Shown one piece after another: positions 6,628 to 6,935 of a DNA stretch of 6,935 nt. Source of the stretch: an uncultured Prevotellaceae bacterium (GTDB lineage: Bacteria; Bacteroidota; Bacteroidia; Bacteroidales; Bacteroidaceae). The translations under genes were made by a program, and so were the position numbers. Where the stretch lies: contig CAMZHP010000177.1 of NCBI GenBank assembly GCA_947306845.1, forward strand, positions 1 through 6,935, in the 5' to 3' direction. How positions within the stretch are numbered: the stretch's first letter is position 1; every line of letters starts with the position of its first letter. Under the pieces are notes generated by a model. It worked only from the letters and a program-made list of their open reading frames with translations. It was not told the DNA's origin and did no database searches.

Positions 6628-6935
6628 ATGGCATACACTCTTCTGACCGCTGTTGAAGCAGCGTCACTCATCAAAAACGGAGAAAACCTGGCTCTGAGCG
6701 GTTTCACACCTGCCGGTGTAGCCAAGGCCGTGACCAAAGAACTGGCCAAAATAGCCATCGCCGAGCACGAGGCTGGCCGTCCCTTCAAAGTGGGCATCTT
6801 CACCGGTGCCTCCACCGGACAGAGCACCGATGGTGACCTGGCCAACGCCAACGCCATCAAATACCGTGCTCCCTACACCACCAACAATGATTTCCGCAAG
6901 CATGTCAATGCGGGCGAGATTCCCTACAACGACCT
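6628..6935 (+). CDS. Acetyl-CoA hydrolase/CoA-transferase family protein (5' part only)
   Basis: The frame is open from the ATG at 6628 to the window edge: 102 full codons and two further bases, with no stop. The opening (YTLLTAVEAASLIKNGENLA, LSGFTPAGVAKAVTKELAK, then FKVGIFTGASTGQSTDGDLA) is the N-terminal lobe of the acetyl-CoA hydrolase/transferase family. In Bacteroidota such enzymes include those that move CoA between succinate, acetate and propionate at the end of fermentation. These proteins are usually around 500 residues, so only about a fifth is here and the catalytic glutamate region is not seen. No signal peptide is present, so it is cytoplasmic. It is divergent from the kinase gene and has a near-ideal promoter, which suggests strong expression. 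The family is confident; which acid serves as donor or acceptor is open. Confidence 0.9.
   Translation, partial: MAYTLLTAVEAASLIKNGENLALSGFTPAGVAKAVTKELAKIAIAEHEAGRPFKVGIFTGASTGQSTDGDLANANAIKYRAPYTTNNDFRKHVNAGEIPYND

Noticed and set aside
6594..6903. Open frames on the minus strand near the right edge
   Set aside because: They overlap the clear CoA-transferase coding start and its promoter, and encode low-complexity Ala/Gly/Ser-rich sequence without motifs.
1..6935. CRISPR array, tRNA, rRNA or insertion sequence
   Set aside because: I saw no regularly spaced repeats, tRNA-like clover arms, rRNA segments, transposase motifs or flanking inverted repeats on either strand.

Overview
The window looks like a piece of a Bacteroidales chromosome, most plausibly Prevotella or a close relative. 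Three things point there. Promoters fit the Bacteroidota pattern (TTTG, about 20 bases, TAnnTTTG) and genes lack Shine-Dalgarno sites. The receptor is of a Bacteroidota outer-membrane type. One small protein ends in a tail resembling a type IX secretion sorting signal. The genus is an inference from gene style, not proven by the sequence. There are five protein genes, two of them cut by the window edges, and no RNA genes, insertion sequences or CRISPR arrays.

Layout. Bases 2-2458 (minus) hold most of a large outer-membrane beta-barrel receptor with an N-terminal carboxypeptidase-regulatory-like domain; its 3' end lies beyond base 1. Bases 2459-2621 hold a rho-independent terminator for the upstream operon and a candidate promoter for the receptor. 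Bases 2622-5341 (minus) are a two-gene operon joined by an ATGA overlap. Its first gene encodes a 154-residue secreted protein with a sorting-like tail. Its second encodes a 752-residue secreted protein combining leucine-rich repeats, a cysteine-less thioredoxin-like domain and an M64-type metallopeptidase domain. A strong terminator hairpin at 5375-5425 closes the next gene, a PfkB-family sugar kinase of the 2-keto-3-deoxygluconate kinase type (5442-6464, minus), which appears to be transcribed alone. A 163-base divergent promoter region follows. Last comes the start of an acetyl-CoA hydrolase/CoA-transferase family gene (6628 to the edge, plus).

How they fit together. The kinase and the CoA-transferase are cytoplasmic central-metabolism enzymes sharing a divergent control region: one for hexuronate breakdown, the other for acyl-CoA and short-chain acid metabolism. 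A 9-base inverted sequence pair touches both promoters and could allow joint control. The operon and the receptor are cell-envelope or secreted functions, separated from the kinase and from each other by terminators. By a hand count of single 60-base rows, the operon's first gene is much poorer in GC (20/60 at 5101-5160) than the kinase (37/60 at 5521-5580). The operon could therefore be a later acquisition. The most unusual item is the metallopeptidase's HExxxH zinc motif, in place of the usual HExxH, within the leucine-rich-repeat/thioredoxin-like/peptidase fusion.
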